Shown: positions 1 through 8,467, numbered from the stretch's first letter. The stretch: DNA of 64,000 bases from Bacteroidales bacterium (GCA_016926235.1 JAFGOZ010000723.1:1-64000), one strand, 5' to 3'. The notes: generated by a model from the letters alone, not told the origin. Made by a program: numbers and translations.

Positions 1-2
1 AG

Positions 3-75
3 TGATCCAGCTGGGATTCGAACCCAGGACCCCATCCTTAAAAGGGATGTGCTCTACCTGCTGAGCTACTGGATC
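3..75 (-). tRNA. tRNA-Lys (anticodon TTT)
   Basis: On the minus strand the sequence folds as a complete cloverleaf. The acceptor stem pairs GATCCAG with CTGGATC, followed by discriminator A. The D arm is GCTC...GAGC, the anticodon arm is CATCC-CTTTTAA-GGATG with anticodon TTT, and the T arm is CTGGG-TTCGAAT-CCCAG. No CCA is encoded. No other tRNA is seen beside it. Confidence 0.97.
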
Positions 76-352
76 GCTCTTTAAATTGAAGATGCAAAAG
101 TAAAATCTTTATCTATAAATACCAAGTTCTATATACATTTTTTTGAAAATTTATTCTAAGTAATTAATCAACAATATTTTATTATTTAAATTGAATATGT
201 TGAAATTATTTAAAGAAGAAAAGTACCTGTTCCATTTCGTTATAATACAAAATGTTGTAAACAATATTCAGTTACCTGTTTGTATGATTATTATCAGGAG
301 TTGTGAAATTTATTTGTAGATTTTATATATTTAGCCTTCATTTTATTTACAT

Positions 353-1174
353 ATGAGGTTTTCGTTAATCGATAAAGTTGTAATAATAACCGGTGCTTCA
401 TCCGGTATTGGTCTTGCGTGCACTAAAGAATTTTGTCATCGGGGTGCAAAAGTAGTGATGGCTGCCAGAAATTTTGATAAACTCAAGGAATTAGAATCAG
501 CGCTCATATTAAATGGTATGGAGGCTTATGCTGTGAAAACGGATGTAACCATTGAATCTGACTGTGAACATCTTATCAATGAGGCAATTAATAAATATGG
601 CAAAATTGATATTATGATCAATAATGCAGGAATATCCATGCGGGCACTATTTGTAAACTTAAAACTGGATGTGATACGTAAGGTAATGGATGTAAATTTT
701 TGGGGCACAGTTTACTGCTCAAAGTACGCATTACCACATTTGCTTGAAACAAAGGGTGCTTTGGTTGGAATGTCATCGGTAGCTGGTTTTCAAGGACTTC
801 CGGGAAGATCAGGATACTCGGCTTCAAAATTTGCAATGCACGGCTTGCTTGAATCAATAAGGGTTGAGCATTTAAAAGATGGATTGCACGTCATGATTTT
901 GGCAGCTGGCTTTACTTCATCAAATATTAGAAAAAGTGCACTTACAGCAGATGGCACCCCGCAAGGTGAATCGCCGCGAAATGAGGGAAAAATGATGACC
1001 CCGGAAAAAGTAGCCAGGGAAATGATTAAAGCATTAAAAAGACACAAAGGCAACAGGATACTTTCTGTAATAGGTCAATTAATGGCTGTTTCCCAGCGAA
1101 TTATACCAAATATTGTAGATAAAGAAGCATACAGAAGGTTTGCCAAGGAACAGGATTCTCCTTTAAATCATTAA
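353..1174 (+). CDS. Short-chain dehydrogenase/reductase (SDR family)
   Basis: This is a cytoplasmic NAD(P)-dependent oxidoreductase of the classical SDR family, 273 residues. The Rossmann cofactor motif TGASSGIG is at residues 13-20, the NNAG structural motif near 90-93, the catalytic Ser near 141-142, and the YxxxK pair is Y155/K159. R39 after the second beta strand suggests NADP preference, which is inference. The C-terminal tail of about 60 residues resembles SDRs acting on lipids or sterol-like substrates, but the substrate cannot be read from sequence. It lies 2 bp upstream of a thioesterase gene, so the two are probably co-transcribed and may act on acyl or keto-acyl compounds. Confidence 0.93.
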   Translation: MRFSLIDKVVIITGASSGIGLACTKEFCHRGAKVVMAARNFDKLKELESALILNGMEAYAVKTDVTIESDCEHLINEAINKYGKIDIMINNAGISMRALFVNLKLDVIRKVMDVNFWGTVYCSKYALPHLLETKGALVGMSSVAGFQGLPGRSGYSASKFAMHGLLESIRVEHLKDGLHVMILAAGFTSSNIRKSALTADGTPQGESPRNEGKMMTPEKVAREMIKALKRHKGNRILSVIGQLMAVSQRIIPNIVDKEAYRRFAKEQDSPLNH

Positions 1175-1176
1175 AC

Positions 1177-1596
1177 ATGTATATATACGAAACGCAAGTA
1201 AGAGTAAGGTATGGTGAAACCGACCAGATGGGCTATGCTTATTATGGGGTATATCCTTTATATTATGAAATGGGGCGAACAGATATGCTGCGAACCCTTG
1301 GGGTTACGTATAAGGAAATGGAAGCAAGGGGAATATTCTTACCCGTATTAAGTCTTAATATCAAATACATTAAACCTGCATATTACGATGATATGCTTAC
1401 TATAAAAACAATTCTCAGAAGAATACCCTTGTTAAAGCTGGAGTTTGAATATGAAATATATAATGAGGAAAATGAACTGTTAAATATAGGTGACACAACA
1501 CTTGTGTTTATTGATGCTAAAACCCGAAAACCGGCGAAAGCTCCCGATGATTTTCTTGAGAAGATTAAGATTTTTTTTAATCAAAAAGATGAATAA
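1177..1596 (+). CDS. Acyl-CoA thioesterase, 4HBT/YbgC type hotdog fold
   Basis: A 139-residue single-domain hotdog thioesterase. The N-terminal motif RVRYGETDQMGYAYYG (about residues 9-24) matches the YbgC/FadM signature, in which the Asp (D16 here) is the catalytic residue and the following aromatic and Met residues line the CoA site. Known family members hydrolyse acyl-CoA or acyl-ACP in the cytoplasm. The gene follows the SDR gene at once and its last 8 bases overlap the start of the YidD-like gene, so it probably lies in the middle of a five-gene operon. The specific substrate is unknown. Confidence 0.92.
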   Translation: MYIYETQVRVRYGETDQMGYAYYGVYPLYYEMGRTDMLRTLGVTYKEMEARGIFLPVLSLNIKYIKPAYYDDMLTIKTILRRIPLLKLEFEYEIYNEENELLNIGDTTLVFIDAKTRKPAKAPDDFLEKIKIFFNQKDE

Positions 1597-2026
1597 ACAA
1601 CTTCAAGCATCCAAATTTTTTTTCTTTTTTCTTATGTTTTTTTGTAAGTCCTTATTTTCTCAAACAGTTAATGATCTGTTACCTTATGAATCTTTTTCTA
1701 ATTCCCGGTTACATAGTACTTCTCACGAATATATTACAGAAAAATATCGGGATGATCGTCCGTTACAGAATATTTTAAAAGGATTTCATTTCTTTTATAA
1801 ACATTTCATTGCCTCTCAGGATGCCAGTAAATGTCCATTTCAAATATCATGCTCAAATTATTTCATATACTCAATTGATACAAATGGAATATTTTTGGGT
1901 GTTTTGGATGGAGCCGATAGATTATTAAGGTGTAATGGACTTAGTCATGATATGTATGATTTAGATTATGAAACAGGAATGCTTATTGATGAAGTTCCAT
2001 TATTGAAAAGACATAAACATGAATAG
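1589..2026 (+). CDS. Secreted or membrane YidD-like protein
   Basis: The protein is 145 residues, taking the ATG at 1589. That start gives a clean signal peptide (Phe-rich core, SLFSQ cleavage-like end at about residue 25); a longer reading frame upstream would bury it. The central part has the YidD (PF01809) signature: CPFQISCSNY at residues 82-91, a glycine-containing helix, and RLLRC ending at C115. Ordinary YidD is only about 70-85 residues, cytoplasmic-face and assists YidC-mediated membrane insertion. This copy carries an export signal, a 50-residue spacer and a C-terminal tail, so its role may differ. Its stop overlaps the next start, coupling it to two paralogous membrane proteins. 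Confidence 0.82.
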   Translation: MNKQLQASKFFFFFLMFFCKSLFSQTVNDLLPYESFSNSRLHSTSHEYITEKYRDDRPLQNILKGFHFFYKHFIASQDASKCPFQISCSNYFIYSIDTNGIFLGVLDGADRLLRCNGLSHDMYDLDYETGMLIDEVPLLKRHKHE

Positions 2027-2846
2027 GTATATTGGTATAATCCTTATGCTTGCAGTGGGAAGTATTTCAAGATTGCAATCACAGGATTTGTTTGATTATG
2101 CTCATTCGAAAGAATTTGCCAAATATCTATACAATTCAAAAAATTATGAGCAGGCAACCTGGGAATTTGAACGGCTCATTAGCTTGAGAGGAGATGATGA
2201 CACCATTAAGTTTTTTCTAATAAATAGTTATAGACATTCTGGAAATATCCGGAAAGGATCGTTAAGAACGCGTGAATTATATAAAAATTTGACTATTGCA
2301 CCTCCTGATATTGCTAATGAGTATTCAATTCTTCTCCTTCTAAATAATGATTTTGATACTCTCGATCACTATCTGAAGACATCGTTAACAATACCGGTTG
2401 ATAAAAAGCTGGAAATGTCAATGTATTCAAGTTTACTTAACAGGGACTGGGATAATGCCAGATTGCACTATATGGATTACCAAAAGTATAGCATTCAAAA
2501 TAATGACATGAATGATATATTCAACCAAATTGATGAATTGCAATATAAAAGTCCGTTTTTAGCCGCTACAATGTCTACATTTATACCTGGAACAGGGAAA
2601 ATATATTCGGGATATTGGAAAGATGGCCTTTTTACTCTTGGAGTTGTAGGTGTATCTTCATGGCAGGCTTATCGTGGTTTTAAAACAGATGGGAATGAAA
2701 GTGTATATGGTTGGATTTTTACAGGATTAACAGGTGTAATTTATTTGAGTAATATTTATGGTTCTCAAAAGGCAGCAAAGTCAATTAATACAAGACGTGA
2801 CAATGAAATACTTCGTAAAGTATATACTATTATTACTAATCAGTAG
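2019..2846 (+). CDS. Exported helical-repeat protein with C-terminal PGTGKIY membrane module
   Basis: A 275-residue protein starting with a signal peptide (MNRYIGIILMLAVGS, ending near LQSQ). Residues 25-175 are helical, with a TPR-like pattern (KYLYNSKNYEQATWEFERL). The C-terminal part has FIPGTGKIYSGYWKDG, followed by hydrophobic segments. This resembles the PGxGQxYNGxxxKG motif of DUF5683/TM2-like membrane modules; the assignment is from memory. The start overlaps the YidD-like stop, and the end overlaps the next gene by 44 bases, so translation is probably coupled. Function unknown; the arrangement suggests a small envelope complex with the YidD-like protein. Confidence 0.8.
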   Translation: MNRYIGIILMLAVGSISRLQSQDLFDYAHSKEFAKYLYNSKNYEQATWEFERLISLRGDDDTIKFFLINSYRHSGNIRKGSLRTRELYKNLTIAPPDIANEYSILLLLNNDFDTLDHYLKTSLTIPVDKKLEMSMYSSLLNRDWDNARLHYMDYQKYSIQNNDMNDIFNQIDELQYKSPFLAATMSTFIPGTGKIYSGYWKDGLFTLGVVGVSSWQAYRGFKTDGNESVYGWIFTGLTGVIYLSNIYGSQKAAKSINTRRDNEILRKVYTIITNQ

Positions 2847-3672
2847 CAAGGTATTGTTTTCTCAAGATATAAACAATACATTGCTAATGGCTGAAGGCCA
2901 GAAGAATATTGGTAACTATTCTTTTGCATATTCATTATACACACGGGCATTATATTTTGGTAATGAAGATATTACACAATATTGTTATATAGCTATGGGT
3001 GATTGCAATTTCCAGCTTAAAAGGTACGATGAAAGTATAGAGGAATATAAAAAGGCATTTATACATGCGGATACTGATAGCATAAAAAATGAATTGTATA
3101 TCCGAATTGCATATTGTTATCTTTTTCAAAATAAATTGAGAAATGCTATTGAGGAAATAGAAAAGATATGTGAAGGAAAAAATAATGAATTTCTGGCAAA
3201 AAAGCGATTTCATGCAGGATTAATTAAGTTCCTGTCATTTAATTTTATAGGCTCGCATGAAGATTTACATGCATTTATAAATGATATGTGTCCGGATAAG
3301 GCAGGGGAACTTGAGAATATTTTTGAAAAGACAAGGAAAATAGAAAGACAAAAAAAACAAAAGCTTTGGCTTACAAGCGCAATAGTTCCCGGATCAGGTC
3401 AAATAATGAACAGGGATTATAAAGATGGCATAAATTCATTTTTGCTAAACTCATCTTTAATAGCTCTAACATATTATGTAGGTTATTATTATGGCATACC
3501 TGAGGCAGCATTTACGGTATTTCCATGGAGCTACAGGTATTATTCAGGAGGTATAGTAAAAGCAAAAGATTCTGCTAAGGACCGTGTAAAAGAAAGACAT
3601 ACTGAGACCTTTAATGAAGCTATTGGTTTGTGCTATGAATGTATGAAAGAAAGGGCAGAGGATGTTCAGTAA
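2803..3672 (+). CDS. Paralogous exported helical-repeat protein with PGSGQIM membrane module
   Basis: A 289-residue protein from the ATG at 2803, chosen because it starts a signal peptide (MKYFVKYILLLLISSKVLFS). An earlier in-frame start would place the signal internally. It repeats the layout of its upstream neighbour: TPR-like helices at about residues 20-180, then IVPGSGQIMNRDYKDG and hydrophobic segments. The two are therefore likely products of an old duplication. It ends a compact operon (SDR, thioesterase, YidD-like, two paralogs) with overlapping junctions. No enzymatic motif is visible and the function is unknown. Confidence 0.8.
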   Translation: MKYFVKYILLLLISSKVLFSQDINNTLLMAEGQKNIGNYSFAYSLYTRALYFGNEDITQYCYIAMGDCNFQLKRYDESIEEYKKAFIHADTDSIKNELYIRIAYCYLFQNKLRNAIEEIEKICEGKNNEFLAKKRFHAGLIKFLSFNFIGSHEDLHAFINDMCPDKAGELENIFEKTRKIERQKKQKLWLTSAIVPGSGQIMNRDYKDGINSFLLNSSLIALTYYVGYYYGIPEAAFTVFPWSYRYYSGGIVKAKDSAKDRVKERHTETFNEAIGLCYECMKERAEDVQ

Positions 3673-3818
3673 TCTGATTTAAAACTGTTCTTTGGTCATA
3701 CTTTTACTGCTACTGCTACTGGTTATTATCCTTTCTTCTTTGCCTTTACCTTCAAATTGATATATATTATCCAAAATAATTATTAAATTAGTCTAATTGA
3801 TTTAAAAGAAATTAAACG

Positions 3819-4547
3819 ATGTGTTATCATATTGCTATACATATAACCAGGGAAGAGTTGGAAGAAAGGTTTAATGTTGATTATTCAAAAAATTTGCCTC
3901 ATGTTCCCCGTTATCATGTTTCGGCATTTCAGCTGCCTCTTGTACCCGTAATCCAATCGGGTGCAGCAAACAAAATATCACATTCACAATGGGGGCTTAT
4001 ACCGTATTGGTCAAAAGATAAGGCTTTTGCTGATCAAATACGGCTTAAAACATTTAATGCCCGAATAGAAGAGGCAATAGAAAAGCCATCATATAAATTA
4101 CCAATGAAGCAGAGCAGGTGCCTGATTCCCGTTAAAGGATTTTTTGAGTATCATACACATGAGAATAAAAAGTATCCATTCTACATTCAAAGTAAAAATC
4201 AGGAAATATTTGCCCTTGCAGGCATTTATGATCAATGGTTGGACAAGTCAACAGGAGAACAATATGATACTTTTTCGATCCTTACTATGGATGCTAATCC
4301 TATGATGGAGAAGATCCATAATACAAAAAAAAGGATGCCTGTGGTTTTGACCAAAAGAAATGAGCAATTGTGGTTAGATATTTCCATTACACCTTCGGAC
4401 CTAATTCCTTCTATTCTTAAGGAAAACAAAATTACTATGGATGCATACCCTGTTACAAAAAAGATTTCTCGGCAGGGTGTTGACACAAACACACCTGAAT
4501 TCATTACTCCATTTAAATACAGTGAATTAGAGCATTTCAACGTATGA
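3819..4547 (+). CDS. SRAP domain protein (YedK/HMCES family)
   Basis: A 242-residue SOS-response-associated peptidase family protein. In characterised members the Cys exposed after Met removal forms a thiazolidine DNA-protein crosslink with abasic sites in single-stranded DNA, protecting stalled forks. Visible key residues are Cys2 (MCYH), N80 in TFNAR, E110 in CLIPVKGFFEY, and H167 in the IHNTKKRMPVVL segment, all matching the family catalytic set. It is a single gene, separated from the operon before it and convergent with the FG-GAP gene. No LexA-type operator could be recognised upstream. Confidence 0.93.
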   Translation: MCYHIAIHITREELEERFNVDYSKNLPHVPRYHVSAFQLPLVPVIQSGAANKISHSQWGLIPYWSKDKAFADQIRLKTFNARIEEAIEKPSYKLPMKQSRCLIPVKGFFEYHTHENKKYPFYIQSKNQEIFALAGIYDQWLDKSTGEQYDTFSILTMDANPMMEKIHNTKKRMPVVLTKRNEQLWLDISITPSDLIPSILKENKITMDAYPVTKKISRQGVDTNTPEFITPFKYSELEHFNV

Positions 4548-4597
4548 TATAAAACATATAATTGTTTATAACTTTTTGGCTCAATATTTGTAAATAA

Positions 4598-4622
4598 GTT
4601 AGATAAATTGAATTTATATAAC
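4598..4622. promoter_or_regulatory. Palindromic operator-like site (TTAGATAAA family)
   Basis: GTTAGATAAAT is followed by TGA and then ATTTATATAAC, an 11-3-11 inverted repeat with one mismatch. Read as TTAGATAAA-N5-TTTATATAA, it matches the sites at 15494-15516 and 16587-16608. It lies about 80 bp upstream of promoter-like boxes. No binding protein can be named. Confidence 0.45.
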
Positions 4623-4701
4623 TATCTTTTCGATCGTAAAAAGTTTGTTATTTGATAATATAAGAATGGGGTTCGGGTTTTTATAATTTAGGGTGTTTGA
4701 G

Positions 4702-4730
4702 TTTGATTATACAATTCCAATGTAATTTTG
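4702..4730 (+). promoter_or_regulatory. Candidate promoter of a small RNA
   Basis: TTTG at 4702-4705 and TAATTTTG at 4723-4730 match the Bacteroidota -33 (TTTG) and -7 (TAnnTTTG) boxes, but the spacer is 17 rather than the usual 19-20. No coding gene follows on this strand before the terminator at 4771-4800, so a short untranslated transcript is the simplest reading. Tentative. Confidence 0.35.
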
Positions 4731-4770
4731 CACGACGCCTGGGGCCTCATTCTTTTTCAATGAAAATGAT

Positions 4771-4800
4771 AAAAATCCCGCTGAATGAAGCGGGATTTTT
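4771..4800. terminator. Bidirectional rho-independent terminator
   Basis: AAAAATCCCGCT and AGCGGGATTTTT form a perfect 12-bp stem around the loop GAATGA. The A-run on one side and T-run on the other make it work in both directions, which fits its position between the SRAP gene (+) and the FG-GAP gene (-). Confidence 0.88.
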
Positions 4801-4859
4801 ATTTGAACACATATAATTGTATTGCGAATGAAAAAAGTAGTTCTACTCCATTCGTTCTA

Positions 4860-5996
4860 TTACTTAGTCTCCTTCAGCATGTTCTTAAGATAGAAATTTT
4901 TGGATTCATTCCAGGAAGTAGCACAAATATCAATGTCTCCATCACCATCCACATCACCGCCAACGGCATCGTAGCATTCGTAATCTGTGAGAAGCTCGTG
5001 CTTTTCCCATTTTTCACCTTTTCCATCGGTATTTTCCCATATGTAGCACTTTTTGTGAAAATCTTTCGTTAATGCTCCTCCACCGGCAAAGATATCCATA
5101 TCACAGTCGTTATCAAAGTCAGCAACCACCAATGATTGCAGATCCTGTAAAGTGTTTATATCAACATAATATACATACAAGTTAAGACCCTTCTGTTTGT
5201 TTGCCAACCAGGCAACTCTGCAATTAGGCAAATTCGATTCTACTTGTATTATATCATTATCTCCATCACCATCCATATCATAGAGCCAACTTCGTGATGA
5301 GAAGGGATATTGGCCTTCACTGCTAAGAAATTTTATTCCAAGATGAGGTTCCCATTTTGTGCCTAAACCATCAACATTTTCATACCATCCGTTACCTCTT
5401 ACTATATCATTATCTCCATCCCCATCCAAATCTCCAATGGCATTTGGCATGATTCCGGTACGCAAACCATCACCAATTTTTACACGGGGCCATTTCTTAT
5501 CAGGTTTTTCCGAACAGTTATACCAGTTTAAACCATCAGCCTCGCTCATGGAAACAACATCTATTTTACCATCGCCATTAATATCTGCTGCTACATTATC
5601 TTGTGAAATCATCGCTTTATTTTCATATCTTGTAAAAGACATTCCATTGTTTTTGTACCAGGTCTGGCCTGCAACATGGTCAATCAGGCCATCTCCGTCG
5701 ACATCGAAAGCAACACCACCGGCTTCGGTCATGGCATCTTCTCCAATTATATGCTGCACCCATTCATCTGCACCTTTATATTCATACCACCATACGGTGC
5801 CGCCACTAGCTCCTACAATCCAGTCAAGATCTCCATCCTTATCCATATCCACCAGAGATGTTTGGCCGAGCAATTCTTCATCTGGTTCCCCTATATCATG
5901 CTTTTCAAATGCTGGAAACTGACTGTAAACCAAAGAAAATGAGAAGTTTATGAGTAAAAATGTAATATAAACAGATAAAAATGTATTGGATTTCAT
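4860..5996 (-). CDS. Secreted FG-GAP/VCBS repeat beta-propeller protein
   Basis: A 378-residue exported protein with a signal peptide (hydrophobic core ending SLVYSQ). Seven repeats carry the calcium-binding pattern DxDGDGxxD followed by I/V-rich strands, for example VDMDKDGDLD, FDVDGDGLID, ADINGDGKID and GDVDGDGDID. Seven blades fit a closed integrin-like beta-propeller. There is no catalytic domain, lipobox or T9SS tail. It is probably a periplasmic or surface binding protein; its ligand is unknown. It stands alone, converging on the SRAP gene through the shared terminator and divergent from the TerB-like gene. Confidence 0.85.
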   Translation of the reverse strand: MKSNTFLSVYITFLLINFSFSLVYSQFPAFEKHDIGEPDEELLGQTSLVDMDKDGDLDWIVGASGGTVWWYEYKGADEWVQHIIGEDAMTEAGGVAFDVDGDGLIDHVAGQTWYKNNGMSFTRYENKAMISQDNVAADINGDGKIDVVSMSEADGLNWYNCSEKPDKKWPRVKIGDGLRTGIMPNAIGDLDGDGDNDIVRGNGWYENVDGLGTKWEPHLGIKFLSSEGQYPFSSRSWLYDMDGDGDNDIIQVESNLPNCRVAWLANKQKGLNLYVYYVDINTLQDLQSLVVADFDNDCDMDIFAGGGALTKDFHKKCYIWENTDGKGEKWEKHELLTDYECYDAVGGDVDGDGDIDICATSWNESKNFYLKNMLKETK

Positions 5997-6119
5997 AATA
6001 GTATGTATTTTAAATTTGAGATTTTCGATTATATAAAAATAGGAAAATGTTATAATAATTGGAATGGATTAAGCATCAAAAAAAGATATAATTTGTATAT
6101 TGGAGCAAAAATACGACAT

Positions 6120-6539
6120 ATGGATAAAAGAAATGCAAGTCTGGATGTGAAGAAAACACATCTTTTTATGCTAATGTATATGAAAGAAGTTGACAGGTCC
6201 AGTCATCAGAATGAAGAACGTTTTCTATTGAACATTGCACACAAAATGGGATTATCTGAGGCAGATATTGAGGATGTGAAAAGACATCCTGAAAATATTA
6301 ATATTACTTATCCCTCAACTATGGAAGAGCGTATGACATTCTTCTACCATTTACTTTTTATGATGAAAATTGACGGGAAAGTGGATGAAGTAGAAAAAGA
6401 ATTGTGCCGTAAAATAGGTTTCAGATTATGCTTAAATCCTGCCTTAATGGATGAATTAATTGATATTATGGCTGATTATGCAAACAGGGATATTCCCGAT
6501 GAAGTGATGCTGCAGGCTACGTTGAAATACTTAAATTGA
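6120..6539 (+). CDS. TerB-like helical protein
   Basis: About 139 residues from the ATG at 6120. An earlier in-frame ATG at 6003 would add 39 residues of lower-quality sequence lying in the divergent promoter region, so the later start is preferred. All-helical, with two acidic segments of the TerB/DjlA type: MYMKEVDRSSHQNEERFLL, and MMKIDGKVDEVEKELCRKIG near residues 79-98, the classic D-G-x-V-x-x-x-E metal-binding pattern. TerB-fold proteins are linked to tellurite resistance and stress, but many stand-alone copies have no known role. The next gene starts 8 bp downstream, suggesting co-transcription. Confidence 0.7.
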   Translation: MDKRNASLDVKKTHLFMLMYMKEVDRSSHQNEERFLLNIAHKMGLSEADIEDVKRHPENINITYPSTMEERMTFFYHLLFMMKIDGKVDEVEKELCRKIGFRLCLNPALMDELIDIMADYANRDIPDEVMLQATLKYLN

Positions 6540-6547
6540 TAATACTA

Positions 6548-7441
6548 ATGAATGTCATAAAACTGTTAGGGGTGATTAGTTTTATTTTTATGGCTTCTTG
6601 TTCAAGAGAAGACGAGTATATCCCTGAATCGAGAAAAATTTCCTTCGATGATCCTGTGAAAGTACTAGTTACAGGTTATGATGACAACATTATGGAGCCA
6701 TTTCTCTCAAGGGATGGCAATACGTTGTTTTTTAACAACTCAAACGATCCTTTGGTGAATACTAATTTGCATTATGCTTCCCGGCTTAACGATTCCGTTT
6801 TTCAATATCGGGGAGAGATTAGCGGAACAAATACTGAATATCTGGAAGGAGTAGCCTCAATGGATAATTCAAATAAATTGTATTTTATTTCAAACCGGAG
6901 TTACGATGAGACTTTGGCAACCATTTATTGTGGTGATTATACAGAAGGAAATGTTACCAATGTTCAGATTGTTTCTGGCATTTCAAAGGATACGCCAGGT
7001 TGGGTAAACTTTGATGTGGAAATAAGTAGTGATGGTAATTATATGTTTGCAGTTGACGGCCGTTTTGATGCAATAGGAGGACCGTATGAAGCAAATCTTA
7101 TGTTAGCTGTAAAAAAGGGCAATGCATTTGAAAGAACAGATAATTCTTTGCTTGAGTATGTAAATTCAGATGCATTGGAATATGCAGCATGCATATCGTC
7201 CGATATGTTGGAATTGTATTTTACAAGGGTTGCAACCACAAACCCTGAAATATATTATTCCTCAAGAGTCAACATTAATGCACCTTTCGGACAGCCAAAA
7301 AAGATTGGGGAGATTACTGGTTTTGTCGAGGCACCCACGATATCACCTGATGATAATATCATCTACTTTCATAAAATGGTGAATGGAAAATTTGAGCTAT
7401 TTATGGTTAAAAAGCTTATTAACACAAATAGTAGAAAGTAG
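6548..7441 (+). CDS. Lipoprotein with WD40-like (PD40) beta-propeller repeats
   Basis: 297 residues from the ATG at 6548; a TTG 12 bases earlier is in frame but less likely. The lipobox FMASC places the lipidated Cys at residue 18. The body has repeated PD40/TolB-like segments: EPFLSRDGNTLFFNNS, VEISSDGNYMFAVDG and APTISPDDNIIYFHK, as in Bacteroidota surface propeller lipoproteins and TolB-like proteins. It is probably a periplasmic or outer-membrane binding protein. It follows the TerB-like gene closely. Its last 23 bases overlap the convergent lipoprotein gene on the other strand. Confidence 0.8.
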   Translation: MNVIKLLGVISFIFMASCSREDEYIPESRKISFDDPVKVLVTGYDDNIMEPFLSRDGNTLFFNNSNDPLVNTNLHYASRLNDSVFQYRGEISGTNTEYLEGVASMDNSNKLYFISNRSYDETLATIYCGDYTEGNVTNVQIVSGISKDTPGWVNFDVEISSDGNYMFAVDGRFDAIGGPYEANLMLAVKKGNAFERTDNSLLEYVNSDALEYAACISSDMLELYFTRVATTNPEIYYSSRVNINAPFGQPKKIGEITGFVEAPTISPDDNIIYFHKMVNGKFELFMVKKLINTNSRK

Positions 7442-8384
7442 CAATTATGCCTATCAATTTATCATTTTTGAATATGAGAAAAACGGTATCATCATAATTA
7501 TTTCCTCCTTCAATCTCAACAATAGCATCCGGAATATACTTTGGATAAACCAGGATACTATCAAAATCATAACTTGGCCTTCCTAGTTTTGCCAGTATAC
7601 TTTCCTTATGTTCTCCTTTTGAGATATTTAGGGTTGGAATTGTAAAATCAAGTGTCCATATTAAGCTTGGTTCTGTACCTCCGGTTATTATGGTCCGATC
7701 AGAGTAATATGCCCTGAAAACAGAGTCATCTGAACAATCATGCATTCCGATAAATACCTTTTGGATGCATTTTACATGCTCATATCTGAAATCTTCTTCA
7801 TAAAGTATATCTGATGAGTCATTTCTTAAGGCTTCTTCCCAGTTAATACTTTGCAAACGATCCATTAAATTTGCGGCTTCAATTTCCATTCGAATATAAA
7901 GTTTATCCTTATTCTCATCAAAAATGCTATCCAAAAGCTCAATAGATTCAATGATTCTTGAGTCTATAGTTTCGCCGTCAAAGGTCACTTGTTTTTTCTT
8001 TGAATAGCTTATTTTAAATTTTTTACCCTCAAGTTGTGTATTTGAAATAAAATCTCCTTCGGACTCAGAAATAAAGTTGTATTTAATTTGTTTTCGAAAT
8101 CTGGGGATGAAATAAAATTTTACTTCAGTATTGCTGTCATTCTTAAAAATTAGATAAAACTCATCCTCAAATATTCGTTCAATGGATTGAAAATAGAGTA
8201 TGGTGTCAAACATTACTTTTTTTATCTTATGAACAGGTGTTTTATACTCATCGCTATTAATAATTGTGTCTGTAAAATTATCTGTGTCGGATTGTTGATT
8301 TATTTGTATGTTATTGTTGGAATTTTTTGGTTTACAAGCAAATAGAAGGATAATAAACAGAATTACTAAAACTTTACTTTTCAT
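7419..8384 (-). CDS. Lipoprotein of unknown function
   Basis: 321 residues from the ATG whose complement ends at 8384. This start is supported by the lipobox LLFAC (Cys about residue 15) directly behind a hydrophobic core, and because a longer reading would translate through a hairpin terminator at 8406-8431. After the lipobox is an Asn/Gln/Asp-rich linker, then an alternating strand pattern and helical segments. The C-terminal part (GEHKESILAKLGRPSYDFDS) resembles a SmpA/BamE-like small motif, weakly. I do not recognise a family. It is convergent with the PD40 lipoprotein and lies downstream of the carboxylase operon, behind its own promoter-like boxes. Confidence 0.72.
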   Translation of the reverse strand: MKSKVLVILFIILLFACKPKNSNNNIQINQQSDTDNFTDTIINSDEYKTPVHKIKKVMFDTILYFQSIERIFEDEFYLIFKNDSNTEVKFYFIPRFRKQIKYNFISESEGDFISNTQLEGKKFKISYSKKKQVTFDGETIDSRIIESIELLDSIFDENKDKLYIRMEIEAANLMDRLQSINWEEALRNDSSDILYEEDFRYEHVKCIQKVFIGMHDCSDDSVFRAYYSDRTIITGGTEPSLIWTLDFTIPTLNISKGEHKESILAKLGRPSYDFDSILVYPKYIPDAIVEIEGGNNYDDTVFLIFKNDKLIGIIATFYYLC

Positions 8385-8405
8385 AATATCAAACCTGAAA
8401 ACGAA

Positions 8406-8431
8406 TAAAAAAGACTTCCAACCGGAAGTCT
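8406..8431 (-). terminator. Rho-independent terminator/leader hairpin, minus strand
   Basis: Read on the minus strand, AGACTTCC-GGTT-GGAAGTCT is followed by a run of U. It would end the carboxylase operon transcript. However, it lies only 20 bp before the lipoprotein start and just downstream of promoter-like boxes, so it could equally be a leader hairpin for that gene. Confidence 0.8.
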
Positions 8432-8435
8432 GATA

Positions 8436-8467
8436 CAAACTTATAAACTATTTTTCAGGATATCAAT
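8436..8467 (-). promoter_or_regulatory. Candidate promoter of the 7419-8384 lipoprotein
   Basis: On the minus strand TAAGTTTG (8443-8436) matches the -7 box TAnnTTTG, and ATTG (8467-8464) lies 20 bases upstream as a 3/4 match to the -33 box. Transcription would start near 8429, inside or just before the hairpin at 8406-8431. Confidence 0.4.

Larger units (their letters stand above)
4548..4859. other. Convergent intergenic region with palindrome, promoter-like boxes and terminator
   Basis: This 312-bp stretch between two convergent genes holds no convincing ORF. It contains a near-perfect palindrome at 4598-4622, Bacteroidota-type promoter boxes at 4702-4730 and a strong hairpin with U-tract at 4771-4800. 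That is more signal than two converging 3' ends need, and is compatible with a small RNA of about 65 nt. Confidence 0.5.

Noticed and set aside
1490..1588. Longer N-terminus for the YidD-like protein
   Set aside because: Would overlap the thioesterase by over 100 bases and bury the signal peptide; the ATG at 1589 fits better.
5359..5922. 187-residue open frame on the plus strand
   Set aside because: Antisense to the FG-GAP protein; Pro/Ser-rich translation is the reverse complement of the DxDGDG repeats.
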